From assembly GCA_002102555.1 (NCBI GenBank), contig MCFL01000196.1, positions 1-44,962 of the forward strand: 44,962 nucleotides of DNA, read 5' to 3'. Origin of the DNA: Catenaria anguillulae PL171. Lineage: Eukaryota > Blastocladiomycota > Blastocladiomycetes > Blastocladiales > Catenariaceae. Below are positions 12,016 through 23,357 of this stretch, piece after piece. A model generated the notes under the pieces. The model worked only from the letters and a program-made list of their open reading frames with translations. It was not told where the DNA came from and made no database searches. The position numbers and the translations under genes are program-made. Every line of letters begins with the position of its first letter. Positions within the stretch are counted from its first letter, which is position 1.

Positions 12016-12811
12016 GGGGCGCTTAAGTGATGAGGAACCGGTCTTGCTGGGAGTGGCTGGGTGAATGGAGAAGGATCAGAGCGGGACGGCGCATGTGTCA
12101 TAGTGGGGAGCGCAGGGATCAGTGGCGGTCGGTAGCGCTGGCTGGTTGGCTGGCGTATGGTGGAGAGGGCGAGAGACGCGACGAGGAGGGTGCCAGTGGA
12201 ACCCGGAGTGAAGAGACGAGCAAGCGGAGTGGATGGCCGCAAGGAAGGGACGGGACTGGACTGGACGGGACATGGCAGACAGCGATTTGAGATAATGAGA
12301 TGAAGCGAACCGTCCATGACGATGATCCTGGGCTTGGGTTGGTGGGTTGGGTTGGTCAGTTGGGTTGATCGGTCAGTCCGGTAGTGCGGCTGAGCGAGGA
12401 TGCGAGCGCAATGACAGAGGCGTGGAGTGGAGAGGGGACAGCAGTATCGGTATTGCGTTCAGTCTCGGAGGCTCGATTATGTATTCATTCACTCATTCAT
12501 TCATTCCCCTTTGAGCGCCAGCCCGCTGCCGCTGCCCATGCGTGCCCGTGCGTGCCCGTGCATGTCCAGTTCCAGTTGGAGCGAAAAAGAAAAAGATGGA
12601 GGATGCAATGAGTGGATGGATCGGCGACCGGGAGGAGATGGGCGATTTCAGGCAATGAAAGTCAGTTAACGCCGCAGTCAAAAAGCAGGGTCATCATCAA
12701 TCCTTATGTTGGCTTGGTGCAAGTATTAATAAATGCAAGCGCAATGGAATCAAAGAATCGGTAACGGATCGCAATAGCCACAGCCCACATCTAGCCAGCA
12801 TCTGCACCATC
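12016..12811. promoter_or_regulatory. Divergent intergenic region between CSN1 and Kish
   Basis: CSN1 reads leftward and Kish rightward, so this ~0.8 kb should contain both promoters. It is rich in simple repeats (GTTGG near 12335-12370, ATTC near 12483, TGCCCG/TGCGTG near 12540-12565). No gene was recognised. Confidence 0.5.
12483..12507. repeat. ATTC tetranucleotide microsatellite
   Basis: Six near-perfect ATTC units with one CTC interruption lie in the CSN1-Kish intergenic region. Confidence 0.8.
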
Positions 12812-13169
12812 ATGGTACCCGGCCTTTGCATTCGATTTGGGCACGGCACCACCATCCATCTCACACGCCCGCGCCATCCAACTAGTCGGCCATCTTCAAC
12901 TTCAAGTCGCTGCTCATGGCCCTGCTGCTCCTCATTTGCACATGTGCCTACATCAGAGCCCAAGTTCCCTCGCTCCTCAACTCGCGCGACGGGTTCGTGT
13001 GTTGGCTGTCACCACCCACCTGCTGTTTTTCACACAACTTTGACCTCTCGTCCTGTTTGCCATATCCAGCTTTACCGGCGTCTTTTGGAAGTTTGCCCGC
13101 GTTGGCGAACGACTAAGCCCATATGTCTCGCTGTGCTGCATTATCATGGCATTCTCTGCCATGTATTGA
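12812..13169 (+). CDS. kish: Kish/TMEM167 small Golgi membrane protein
   Basis: Three exons: 12812-12814 (the ATG alone), 12886-12992 and 13070-13169, in phase, 69 residues. After the Met the protein reads [20 protein letters not shown], then [16 protein letters not shown], and in exon 3 [20 protein letters not shown] followed by [12 protein letters not shown]. This matches the TMEM167/Kish family over its full ~72-residue length, with two hydrophobic segments flanking a conserved [13 protein letters not shown] loop. The family sits in Golgi membranes and is required for constitutive secretion. An ATG-only first exon explains why the gene is easily missed. The last two donors are GTACCC and GTTCGT. 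The assignment is firm despite the small size. Confidence 0.93.
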
Positions 13170-13962
13170 CACCTTTCATCCTTGTTCCATCAGCCCCGAT
13201 CCATTGTACATACACTCGTTCCTTGGCCCGCAATCATCCTCCTCGTCCCGTACATCTCGTCCGCGCATTTGGACGAGCGTTGAACCTCCTGTCTTCCCAA
13301 TATCCACGATTCCCACCCACGATTATTTTTCAAGGCATAACGCGAGCCGTACTCTCTGGCTCACTCATGGGCGTTGCCAACAGCTTACTCCTGCCCCATG
13401 TTGACGTGGAGGCTGCGGAGACGCCTTGGCTGGTGAACATGCCCGCGGAGCTTTCGAACCTACTCGGAACGTGGCAGGATGCGATATGTAGCATGCTGAA
13501 AGTTTGACAACTGCTCACTTGCGCCCGTTGATGCATTGAATCTCTAAAGACTACATAATGTGGCCTGCCAGCAACTTGCAAGATTGCCGCCCGTGATGCG
13601 TCAAGGTCGTCAGCGCAACATTATTGACTACGCCTTCATGACTGACGGAGGAGTATTGAGGGCATTCCTTCGTTACCTGGTTCATTGGCATGCAGTGGCA
13701 TGCAGTGGCATTGCGACCTGCCTCAGGCTCACAATGGTCACCACGGCCAACGGGGCATAGAATCGTGGATACACCGCACCGTTCGTCGCAAAAGGATCCC
13801 CGCTCGGAATCCATCTCAGGCATTGATTCAACACTGCATGGGTGGACAGCACAACGAAAGGACACAGACGTACGCGTCTGTCCCTTCAATAAAATAAGCT
13901 GGCAGGTCTTGCAGTCTTGAGCGTCCATCCAGATCAAGTCCTGTCAACTTTCATCAAATACA
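13170..13962. other. Intergenic, no gene recognised
   Basis: It lies between Kish and the first of two related membrane-protein genes, both rightward. A missing signal-peptide exon of the next gene could be here, but I could not identify it. A small duplication (TGGCATGCAG twice at about 13686-13705) is visible. Confidence 0.4.
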
Positions 13963-14647
13963 ATGCATCGTCACTATCGACAAACGTATTCAGGGAGTGA
14001 CGGTCCCTCTGGCGCAACAAGTTGTCGGTCGTTCTTTCGGCCAACGCTCTTCAAATTTCGTGCAAAGTTCTGCGGTTGGAGTGACAATCAGGCGCCACCC
14101 CCCAGGCCAGGAAGCGGCAGAGCAAGCACGGGGTCATCTGGTTCGGGCTTGGCCCATGTGCCTGCTGTTTACGTCCCCTCAAGTACCTGTAAATGCTCTT
14201 CCCATACGCACGTGGTAAGGAAGCCGTGGCCGACTGGAGAATCTCACACTCGAGCTATATGCATGTGCGCTGCATTCCCCAGATTACTATGCCGCCATCT
14301 ATGCACCCGATATACCGTATCGGATCTTTGGCGTTCCCGCCGAGCGCTCTGGCCCCAACAACCAAGACGGCTGCGTTTACTATCGCGAGGACAACAACCA
14401 GCTCGACGAGTCGCTTTGGAGCCGGACCTGTGACGATTACTACTGGACTTGGTGGGTCCTCACTCTCATGTACACGGCCATAATCCTTATCCCCGTTTTG
14501 CTGGTTGTTTTCTGGGTCTTTGCCGACAAGGCGCGGGGCAATTGTCTTTCTTGGCTCGATGGAAGGCACCAATCCACGGATAATGTTAACGAGCGCTACC
14601 AGCCCGTTGATGTGACGGCCGTAGATTCGGACCGGGCCGGGGAGTGA
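13963..14647 (+). CDS. Short single-pass membrane protein, paralogue of the next gene
   Basis: Exons 13963-14188 and 14283-14647 give 196 residues. After an Arg/Ser-rich start the protein shows HVPAVYVPSSTYYYAAIYAP, then IPYRIFGVPAERSGPNNQDG, CVYYREDNNQLDESLW, TCDD and WTWW, followed by one membrane segment (LTLMYTAIILIPVLLVVFWV) and a short tail. The same module, with the intron at the identical codon (SST|Y, phase 1), occurs in the next gene, so the two are tandem paralogues. This copy has only ~40 cytoplasmic residues and no SPRY domain. No clear signal peptide follows the chosen ATG, so a 5' exon may be missing or the protein is anchored differently. Function unknown; the extracellular module with two conserved Cys is unfamiliar to me. 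Confidence 0.65.
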
Positions 14648-15298
14648 GAAGTCGTATTCTGTGATGTTAATGCATACCTTGATCAAGTTGACTCTGCCAA
14701 TTATATTGAAAACTCATCATCGATGGCCAATGTGTTCGAACACTCCACCCAAAAAGATCCAGCTGTCTGCGTCCGAATACAGCATTTACAAATCAATTTA
14801 CTGCGAAATATGCTCGGCTCCCATTGGAAGCAAACCGTGAGCGGTCGCCAGCGACCGACGATTCAATACGCGGCCAGGGCGACAGGAGGGCAGGCTGTGT
14901 GGGAACCCTGAGGTGGGACGCAATACCTCATGCATACATGCCGTGTCAGGGTCTCATTCACCCCGCGCAATAAGAATCATTCATGCTGGCTGTTCGTTGA
15001 GCAGTTCCAGATCAGTAAGTAACTTGGACCTGAGCTCGTTGTTCTCTCGGACCAGCCAGCCAGCGGCAAGCAACGGAAGCTTGCACCGCAAGCGTTCATG
15101 ACGAAGTTGATTGCTGCCATCTGCTGCCAGGACGGAGTCCTCGGTGCCTGTATGTTCCGCCACAAGTAACTGCCATGTTCCGTCGGCAATATGTAAAGCA
15201 CCTGCCCCCCCCCCCATGTTCCAAGCAGCGAGCCCAAACATGCTCAACTGACCCGACGATCCAATTCCATCGCATTCACCCACTCGAACGGCATTCAA
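14648..15298. other. Intergenic between the two membrane-protein paralogues
   Basis: Nothing coding was recognised. An 11-base C run lies at about 15205-15215. A perfect short palindrome GTGTTCGAACAC is at about 14731-14742. Confidence 0.45.
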
Positions 15299-17714
15299 AT
15301 GCACCATAAGTTGGCACTTGTCCTTACCGCGATTGCGCTCGGGATCATTCTTGCGGTGCCTCCATTGACCGACGCAGCACCATTACCGAAAGGCGGCGGA
15401 GGCGGCGGGGGTGGCGGTGGCGGTGGCCGGGGTGGCGGCGGCGGAGGTGGTGGACGCGGTAGCAGCAGCGCTGGTGGACGCTCGGGGTCTGCCGGTAGCA
15501 CCGCATCTTCAAGGCCGTCGTTCAGGCCCACTTCGTCCGTCGGGGGCCGAGGTGGCGGCGGTGCTAGTGGGGGGAACAGTGTTTCAGCTCAACGGCCAAC
15601 AAGCGGCGGATCAAGCACAGCGCCATCTTCTTCTGGCTCAGGTTTCGGCTATGTTCCCCCGGTTTACATCCATTCAAGCACTTGTACGTTACGGCTTCCA
15701 TTCCATCCCTCCATACAATGGAGACATTCTGAGTCGCTTACTGGTTGCGTGCCCAGATTACTATCCGGTCTTCACCACCCCAGACATTTCCTACCCCATT
15801 TACGGCGTTCCGGCTGCCCGCACTGGTCCAAACGGCGAGGATGGGTGTGTGTACTATCGCGAGGACAACGACAAGCTCATCGAGGGACTTTGGAGCGAGA
15901 CCTGTGACGACTCGGAATGGACGTGGTGGGTGAATCTCTTGGTGTATCTCGGGGCCGCCATTTCACCCTTTGTGCTCATCGTTGCATGGGTGATGGGCGT
16001 CGCGGTATGGAAAGCATGTTGCCCATCGTGTCGCCGCCGTCGCAAGCGCAAAGCCCAGTTCAAGGACATTGTCGACGAACGCATGCGCCAGAACAAGGCC
16101 AAGGGTCTCGAGGAAAACGACGCTGCACTCGACGGTAGCAATCCCACCGCACCTCCCGCTCCATCCATGGCTACGGGCCCAAAGGCGGTTTGCATCCGCG
16201 TTTGGAAGTTGCTTTCTTGTGCGTCGTGTCGCAACAAGAAGCGCGGCAAGCACCAGTACAAGGATATCGCCGATGAGCGCAAGCAGAAAGGCAAGGCCAA
16301 GGCCAAGTCCAAGGAATACCAGCAGGTTGACGCCGCCAGTGCAACTGCAGCGGTCGTCTCGATTGCAGTTGAGCCGAGCAAGGCCGACAAGGGTAAGAAA
16401 AAGGCTCAAGGGAAGCCCAAAGTCAAACGCGGCAAGTCGTCCAACTCTCCCTGTTACTACCCTTCGACACCCGCAAACGACAGCGACTCTGTTGACCTCG
16501 GCGACCCGGACGCTTACGATCCATTTTCGCCCTCGCTTGGCAAATCCCACGCCAAACCAGCACCGCCGCGGCCCTCTTCGCCCGTCAATGCGCGGGAAAC
16601 GGCCATGCTCGACCCGTTTTCGCCCACTTTCGGCAAGTCGCCAGACAATGGAGAAAAGCCTCGGCGGCCTCCGTCACCTGTTGATACACACGAGTCCGCC
16701 ATGTTGGATCCATTCTCGCCCGTGTTTGCCATCCCGCCGCTGTCGATCAGCCATTCCGCCAACGTTTCGGCTGCTTCGGGTTTGCTCTCAACACAACCCA
16801 CGGCTGCTGGCGCCCTACTCAACGGGCCGTTCAAGCACGCGTCTGCCAATGCTGCCGACCGCGGCAGGGCGTTCATTGATGCAAACCCCTGTGTGCCGTT
16901 TGCTCCGCAAGCGGGCGATTTGGATGCCATGACCAAGCCTTCTTCATGGGAATTTTACCTACCTGCCAACCAAGGCATGTCTCCCGACCGCGCTGTTGTC
17001 TCAGGCAACACCGTCACTATTCGCGCAGGCCACTCGAGCGACCGCGATCCCGATGTGTCTCTCGTCACCAATTTGCCGTTGCCTTGGATGCCACCTCACT
17101 TGGCCGATGTCAAGCCGCCGTCGCCCATCTTGTACTTTGAAGTCACCATCACGAGCATGTCGCCGCAAACTACCGTCGCCATCGGTCTCGCCACCGTCCC
17201 CTACCCATGCTTCCGCTTGCCTGGCTGGCACGACTGGTCCATTGGATACCACTCGGACGACGGTCGCGTGTTTGTGTCTGACGACAATGTCGGCGTGCCC
17301 TATGGCAAACCATATCGTTTGGACGACACTGTTGGTTGCGGTGTGGACACGCGGACGGGTAAGGTGTTTTACACGCGCAACGGCGAGCGGATGCCGATCG
17401 TGGACTGTGCTGATGTTCCCGCACCGCGGTTGACGGTGAACCCGTGCATTGGCGCGGATGGCGAGTGCACCCTCAAGACCAATTTCGGAACCGAGCCGTT
17501 CAGGTGGCAAGGGGCCAACGAATCGCGCGCCATGTACGCCCTGGAACTGTTGCCCTCGTACTCGCTGCAAGTCGATGATTCGCCCGCCGAGGCTGGTCCC
17601 TCCACGATCCCTTACCCGCCGCCCGCGTACCTCAATCCGCCGTCTTCCATGACCTATGATGAGGCGATCATGGGCAAATGTGTTGATGATGACGTGGTGC
17701 GGGAGGATGTTTGA
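15299..17714 (+). CDS. Membrane protein with DPF repeats, SPRY domain and PPAY motif
   Basis: Exons 15299-15683 and 15757-17714 give 780 residues. In order: signal peptide (1-26, LALVLTAIALGIILAVPPL), Gly-rich stretch, an extracellular module shared with the previous gene (120-185, including GVPAARTGPNGEDGCVYYRE), one membrane segment (~188-212), two copies of a basic Cys motif (CCPSCRRRRKRKAQFKDI and CASCRNKKRGKHQYKDI), three ~30-residue repeats centred on DPFSP, a SPRY domain (~590-725; YFEVTITS, GLATVPYPCFRLPGWHDWSI, GVDTRTGKVFYTRNG), and PPAY at 750-753. Known: membrane-anchored SPRY proteins with PPxY (Ssh4/Ear1) recruit Rsp5/Nedd4 ligases for endosomal sorting, and DPF motifs bind the AP-2 ear. 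Inferred: a ubiquitin-ligase and endocytic adaptor with a new ectodomain. A Ran-binding-type SPRY protein of other function is possible. Confidence 0.85.
16518..16740 (+). repeat. Three in-frame DPFSP repeats
   Basis: DPFSP is encoded at 16518, 16611 and 16707. Each is followed by a Gly-Lys-Ser or Pro-rich stretch and a SPV...AMLDPFSP lead-in, giving repeats of about 31-32 residues in the cytoplasmic tail of the SPRY membrane protein. Confidence 0.85.
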
Positions 17715-18257
17715 AAATCTCATGGATACCATATGTGCAATGCATTTTTTTTCGTTTTTCTTGCAATACAGCCAGTTTTTATTTCCTCTCCGAGTCTGAC
17801 CAACCCCTGACCCAAGCATGATAACGTCGGCGACCCCAGTGCGGACAGCAACACTCATGAACGCGTCGGTGTGTCGTTTTGAGATCGATCGAACCCTGTT
17901 ACTCATCCTCCCTCTCTTTGGTGATTTCTTCCTTGGTTCATGTAACATACATACCATTGAGCCCGAGACCTTGAACCCTCTTGAACGTTGCCCGATCTGG
18001 AGCAGATGCCCGGCTCGCTTCCAATCACCCAACGGACCTCACGCTTGACGGTCCCTCGTCACACACCAGCATCTATTCCGAAGCGCACTGGCACACACTC
18101 CGTCCGCACAACCAAGTTCAAGCACACACAACAAGGGCATCCAAGTCCAAGTCTGAAACCGCCGGCAACCGTCCGCAATAGATTCAAAAAGGTCAAGCCG
18201 CTGCCTTTGACCCACTTACTTTTTGGTCGCCCCATCCGCCTTCTCCCATTTCGACGA
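17715..18257. other. Intergenic or 5' leader of the phosphodiesterase gene
   Basis: The frame of the next gene stays open upstream to 17988, so an N-terminal extension is possible, but the residues there are basic and unlike the family. A T-rich 3' end of the previous gene lies at 17735-17790. Confidence 0.45.
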
Positions 18258-20464
18258 ATGCCTCCTTCCGCCGCCACCACGTCATTGCCCATGAACCATC
18301 CGTTTCACTCGGCGGCGCCCGGTGCGGCATCGCCGAAGAATACCTCAACCAGCGCGGCCAACAGCACACCTGCCAGTCGTCGATCCAGCCTGACACCCGT
18401 CATCCCACAGTCAACGCCGTATAGGACCGTCACGACCGCCACATTCAAACTCGGGTATCGCGAACCCCTTATCAGGAGGGATGGCTCGGCAATTGCAGAG
18501 GAAGAGGAATCGATGCATCCGTCGCAAGATGCCTTGTCATCGACAACCACAAAAAAGCGGCCCGCGGCTCGTATGTCGGGGGCTTTGGCGGCCTATGACA
18601 CAATTCGCGACTTCATTCCCGACAATGATGTCCGGTCGAGCTCGACCCTGTCGGCGGGCACTGGAGATTCAAAGTCGCCCACTGCAGGCGCCAATGCGTC
18701 ATCTGCTCGCGCGCAAACTCCACGCAAGCTTCGCATCAACCGAAACGACTTGCGTCCGCCATCACCAAGCAAGTCCGCTGATGACGCCGATGCTCCCGCC
18801 CATCAACAAGGAGACGGCCAGATCTCGCCAGATCGCATCAGCTCGAGCAACAACACGTCGCCCAAGCTGCGGCCCTTGTCGCCGTTGCACGACCGCGTCA
18901 CTCTTGACTCGATTCTCATGTCCAACTTCAACCTGAGTAGTGACCAGCAAGCCGTGGCCATTGCCTGGATGCTCGAGGAGGTGGGCGCGTTGGCGTGCTT
19001 GCCCGACATTACGAGCGAAGACTTGATCCATTTTGTTCGCACTGTCCAACTCAACTACAACACCCCGCCCTTTCACAACTTTGCGCACGCGTTTTGCGTC
19101 ACGCAAGTCGTACGTCTGACTGACGTAGGCTACCTTTTTGGCTATTGTCATGTATTCACCATGAATCAATATTCTCACTATCCTGTAGGCCTTTGTGGTT
19201 CTCAAGGAGACTGGACTCATCGACGAGCTGTCCGAGGCCGTCTCGACCATGCTCTTGATTGCTGCTCGTATGGACATCCGCTCCTGCAAACACCACCTCG
19301 ATCTCAATGAGACTGCCAACACTTTCACCGTGGCTAACCATCCGTGTTTCGCAATGTAGTTTGCCACGACGTCGACCATGAAGGTCTGACCAATGCCTAC
19401 CACATTGCCACTGAGTCCTCGCTGGCACAGTGGTACAATGATACTTGCCCGATGGAGAACCACCACGCAGCCTTGACCAAGGAACTACTCAAATCGCCGC
19501 ACAGCATCTTGCGCAACTTGGACGCCCACGAGGCCAAGCACTTTCGCCAAGTCATTACCCAACTGATTCTTGCAACCGACATGGGCCGTCACGATCAAGT
19601 CCTGTCTCAAGGTCTCAAGTTGGTTGGGACGCGTTTGTCGGTTGCCGACCCGGCCCATTTGACTGTGGTATGTGTATAAATCGCTCATTTTTTACTTCCG
19701 AGAATGGGTCTCACTTGTCACGCTCTTTCTTCGTTTGGTTCCCATAGCTCTTGCAAACCGTTCTCAAAGCGTCCGACTTGAGCAACGAGCTCCGCCCCGC
19801 CAACGTTGCTGACGCGTGGTCGGCTGCCTTGTACGAGGAACTCAACCTGGAAATGGCCAAGCTTGGCCGCTCCGCGATCCCCACCGACGTTGGCACCGTG
19901 TCCAAGGGCCAAGTCGACTTTCTCACTACCAAAGTGCTCCCGATCTGGTCGTGTCTCAGCGACCTGATTGCCCCCGCAGGCCGCACTGCAAAGACATTGG
20001 TTCAGCGCGTCAAGGATGCCATCCACCGCCACGAAGTGCGCGTGATTGCCAGCGCGGCTGAGCGTAAAGTGACAAAGAGCCCGACCATGTTGTCCAATCC
20101 CATGATCAAGAAGAACATCCCAACGACATTCAACCCGGCACCTCCCTCGGTTCCGTTCCGAACCGCGCCACCCGTCAAAGTTGTCGTGCGCGACGGACAG
20201 GGCAATCAGGTCACATCCTCATCGGCTGCCGCGGACGGCATCACGTCCATTTCGCGCAGGAGGCATGGTGCGGATGACGACATTTCGGCTCAGCAGATGG
20301 GTGCGGCGTTTGCGGCGGCCATTGTTGAAGACGTCAAGGAGGACGAGGCGAGGGCAAGTGCTGTCTTGTCGCATCAGCAAGTGCCGACGGATCAGGGCAT
20401 CAAGGTGAGTCGTCCACGGACAACGTCGTCGTCGTCGCCATCGGAGCGGATGGGATCGTTGTAA
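18258..20464 (+). CDS. PDE9-like 3',5'-cyclic nucleotide phosphodiesterase
   Basis: Exons 18258-19109, 19189-19267, 19360-19667 and 19748-20464, all in phase, give about 651 residues. The first ~230 residues are Ser/Pro-rich. The class I catalytic domain carries the metal-site motifs: HNFAHAFCVTQ, CHDVDHEGLTNAYHI, YNDTCPMENHHAALTKELL, QVITQLILATDMGRHDQVL and KASDLSNELRPANVADAW, then GQVDFL with the glutamine that contacts the purine ring. The blocks resemble PDE9A most (YNDISPLENHH, LILATDMARH, DISNEVRP), suggesting cGMP as substrate; that specificity is inference. The 3' end is uncertain: a strong donor (GTGAGT) at 20405 could splice to an acceptor near 20565 instead of reading to the stop at 20464. 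A PDE9-type N-terminal module occurs separately at 1-488. Confidence 0.88.
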
Positions 20465-20799
20465 ACATGATGAGCGGTAAGGATGCATTTGGTTAACTTT
20501 GCCTTGCTCTGTCGCTTGTTGTTGATTGGTTCTTGCTCCTTGTCGGCGCATCATTGCTCCACAGTCGACGCCCATTCTTTCCTCATATGTAGTCTTTAGC
20601 GAACGATCTTTTCCCCCTCGCGATGAGGTAGGACATACACACACGCAGTGGTGGGCACGGAGGCATCCTGATTCCTGATGGACACGAGCTGAGCGATTGC
20701 GAGAAAAAAAAAAACAGTTTGATAAATACATAACAATCAAAAGTATACACTAAATCAATGGCCGACCCCAACTCCAACACATCAAGCAAATGGACGTGC
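20465..20799. other. Intergenic between convergent genes
   Basis: It holds the 3' ends of the phosphodiesterase (rightward) and TMEM209 (leftward) genes, plus a possible last exon of the former after an acceptor at about 20564. An 11-12 base A run lies near 20705-20716. Confidence 0.45.
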
Positions 20800-23109
20800 T
20801 CAGTAATAATCCGTCAAGATGTCCGTCAACCCAATCACCTTGCCACCAATGTCCAGCATGTCAATGTACCCAGAGTACTCGTGCTGGGCCTTGTACGTAA
20901 AGAGGGCCAGCGTGGCAAACATGTTGTTGCGCTTTGGATACACGTCGTACAAGGTCTTTTCGGTACCGAGCTTGAAATGCGGCGGCGACTTGGACGTCAT
21001 GACCAAAGTCCATTCCTTTGGCAGTACATCTGGTACACGTGCACGAGCAAAGCGAACACATATAGGTCAGTGAGAGAAGGCCCCAAAAAAATCATGCAAG
21101 CAAGCTCACAAACCCTTCTTTTCATCGACCGTCCACCGCAAATACTTTGTCGAGAACGGGGCGAAAGTGACCACATTTGACGACCCAGGCATTTGCAAAT
21201 CGATCCATGTCGCAAACACGTGCATGACAAGCTCGGAATCTGTTGGCATGACGGTGGGCGTCCAGGGCTTGCCGTCATCTTGGGTACCGCCAGAGTTCCA
21301 CACAAAGGGCGCAAGGGCGCTTCCACGAGCGAGCTCGAGGATGCGGCGCATGATGTATCCGCGAGCAGTGGCCGGGTACTGCGGCATGAAGAGGTAACGT
21401 TCCAGTTGGATACGAAGGCGTGCGAGGGGTTCCTAGACGAGTGAAACAGGCACAGATCAGAACTCGTGGAATGTGCAACCCGAGGGCAAGGGTGACGTAC
21501 TGCCGCAGCGTGCTGAGCCAAACCATTGAGCGATGTGGGCGGGCCGGCAGGAGCAGCAGGCTGGCCCATTGTCGCACCAAATCCACCGCCAAATCCGGGT
21601 TTGGGGAGCGTTGTGCGCCCAAACATGCCGGTTGTCGTGGTGTTGGTCGCGCCAAATGGCTGACCGAAACCTTGCGGGCCGGCGGGCTGTGCGGGAGGCA
21701 AATCGACCGCCTGAACCTGGTTCCGCAACGACAAGTGCGACCACCCTTTGGAGTCGAGGTACTGCTCGACCTTGACCATGTCGTTGACAAGCGGCACAAA
21801 CACCTTGGTTGACAACCAGTCGCGCAAGTTTTCCACCCAAAGCGAAAGCACGTCCGGATGCACGCCAAATGTGCGCAGTGTTTCCTCGGCCCCGACAAGT
21901 GTGAGCTGGTCGCTTCCGGCAATCTTTTGTTCCTCGGCCGTGGGCATGGCCGACTGCTGATATGTTTGGAAGATGGGCTTGACAGGGATGTTGAGCGGGG
22001 CGACGCCAACAAGCGGTGCTGGGCTGGCGGTTTCGGTGGTTGTGCGATCACCGCGGAAGATGGAATTGGCGTTGGCGTAGCGAAGGTCGGCCGTGCTCGA
22101 GACGTAGGCGTCGCTTGTAGGTGCTTGAGGCGTTGGGCGAAGGAGGACGCGGGTCAAGTTGCGACGGACCGCTGGACCTGCAACAGGCTGATCAAGGCGG
22201 GTTAGCAGGTATGCACAGAGGCGTGAGGGGGTGCGGGGTTGGCGCAAAACGAACCATGGATTGCAAAGGAATGGTGGGCGTCGGTTTTCCGGCGGCGCGC
22301 GGGTGGACAGAATCAACAAGGTCAGAGATGCGGGGGTCAAGGTTGAACAGCTTGCGCTGCTCTGGCGTGAGCTTGGCAACCTCATCGGCGACCTTGTCAA
22401 ATCCAATGGGCCGGACGTAAAATTCCCATCCGAAACCGGCAGCCTTGATCACAGTCAGGCCAGTGACAATCATGGCTACGATAGCAGGGGGAGCGTCAGG
22501 CATTGGGTCAAGTTTCGCAGGGCAAAAGGTTAGATCGTGCGTACTCGTGTACGGGATGATATACTGCAAGGGTGATTGCACCCAACCAGGCAATAATGGA
22601 TAAACGAATCTGATCACGGGTGTCATGAGAAGAGTTGTATCACTTGAACTCGAGCACGATTCGTCGATTCAAGCAAGAACGCACAAGTGGAACGTGAACG
22701 AAAAGGTGTACAGCATGGCAGTATACCAAATCATCCGACGAGTGTCGGCCCATTTGGCTTCCATTCGACCCGACTGAGCAAGGAAGGCGGCGTCGTCCGA
22801 CAAGGGCGAGGATGGGAAGGGGGAGCCACTCGCCGGTGCAGCTCGTGGCACAGACGAGGGGTGGTATTGCGTTGCATCAGGATGCTGTGGCATTGTTGGC
22901 GCCGGGGGAGAACCAGCCCGATTCGGAACGAATGATGGCGGGGCCATTGAGGGGCGCGCCGGTTCGTCTTGCTGCTGGCGGTAGTTTTGAGCTCGACGTG
23001 GAGAAAAGGAGTTGATTGGCGGCAAGTCTGAGGAGGCCGTGTTCCTGCCCGCCGCTGCTGGGCCATTGCGAGCAGGTCTCGGGGTTGAATCGGACCAGAA
23101 ATACGACAT
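20800..23109 (-). CDS. TMEM209-like nuclear-envelope membrane protein
   Basis: Six exons: 23109-22681, 22563-22545, 22475-22251, 22177-21501, 21432-21114, 21029-20800; about 632 residues. The junctions of the second and third introns are chosen by phase and are less certain. The N-terminus is Pro/Ser-rich, followed by two hydrophobic segments (MIWYTAMLYTFSFTFHLC and MIVTGLTVIKAAGFGWEFYV). The middle is Gly/Phe-containing. The C-terminal half matches TMEM209 (Pfam cytochrome B561 N-terminal family): FVWNSGGTQDDGKPW, LPTDS-like MPTDSELVMHVFATWIDLQM, PPHFKLGTEKTLYDVYPKRN, NMFATLALFTYKAQHEYSG. Human TMEM209 is a nuclear-envelope protein reported near nuclear pores. FG-type dipeptides (GFGQPFGATN, GGFGATMG) at the middle would fit that setting, but this is inference. 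Confidence 0.85.
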
Positions 23110-23357
23110 TGCGGGGACTAGTCTGCCTTGCTTTCACTGTTCATCCATACAAACTTGTCTCGATTCAAAAAAATCAATACTTTGCAACTGATCAAAGATG
23201 TTTAAATGGTTAATGATGGCCGAAGCTTGATGCCGATCCATCCGAGGGCACTCGAGGGCCGCCGATCCGTGGCGCCACACGCTGGTTGGTCACCCATCCA
23301 CTCACGGACCGATTCGGTGACGGTTCCCCCTTCGTTCGTTGTACCATAACTGCCAAA
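23110..23357. promoter_or_regulatory. Bidirectional promoter of TMEM209 and eL42
   Basis: Only 248 bases separate the two divergent start codons. The two genes must share this space, unless eL42 uses a different first exon further right. Confidence 0.5.

Noticed and set aside
14731-14742. GTTCGAAC-type sequence as a tRNA B box
   Set aside because: No A box, anticodon stem or acceptor stem could be built around it; other GTTCG matches in the window are intron donors.
15396-15480. The Gly-rich run of the SPRY protein as a collagen-like or cell-wall repeat
   Set aside because: It lacks a Gly-X-Y period and is a simple GGC/GGT expansion after the signal peptide.
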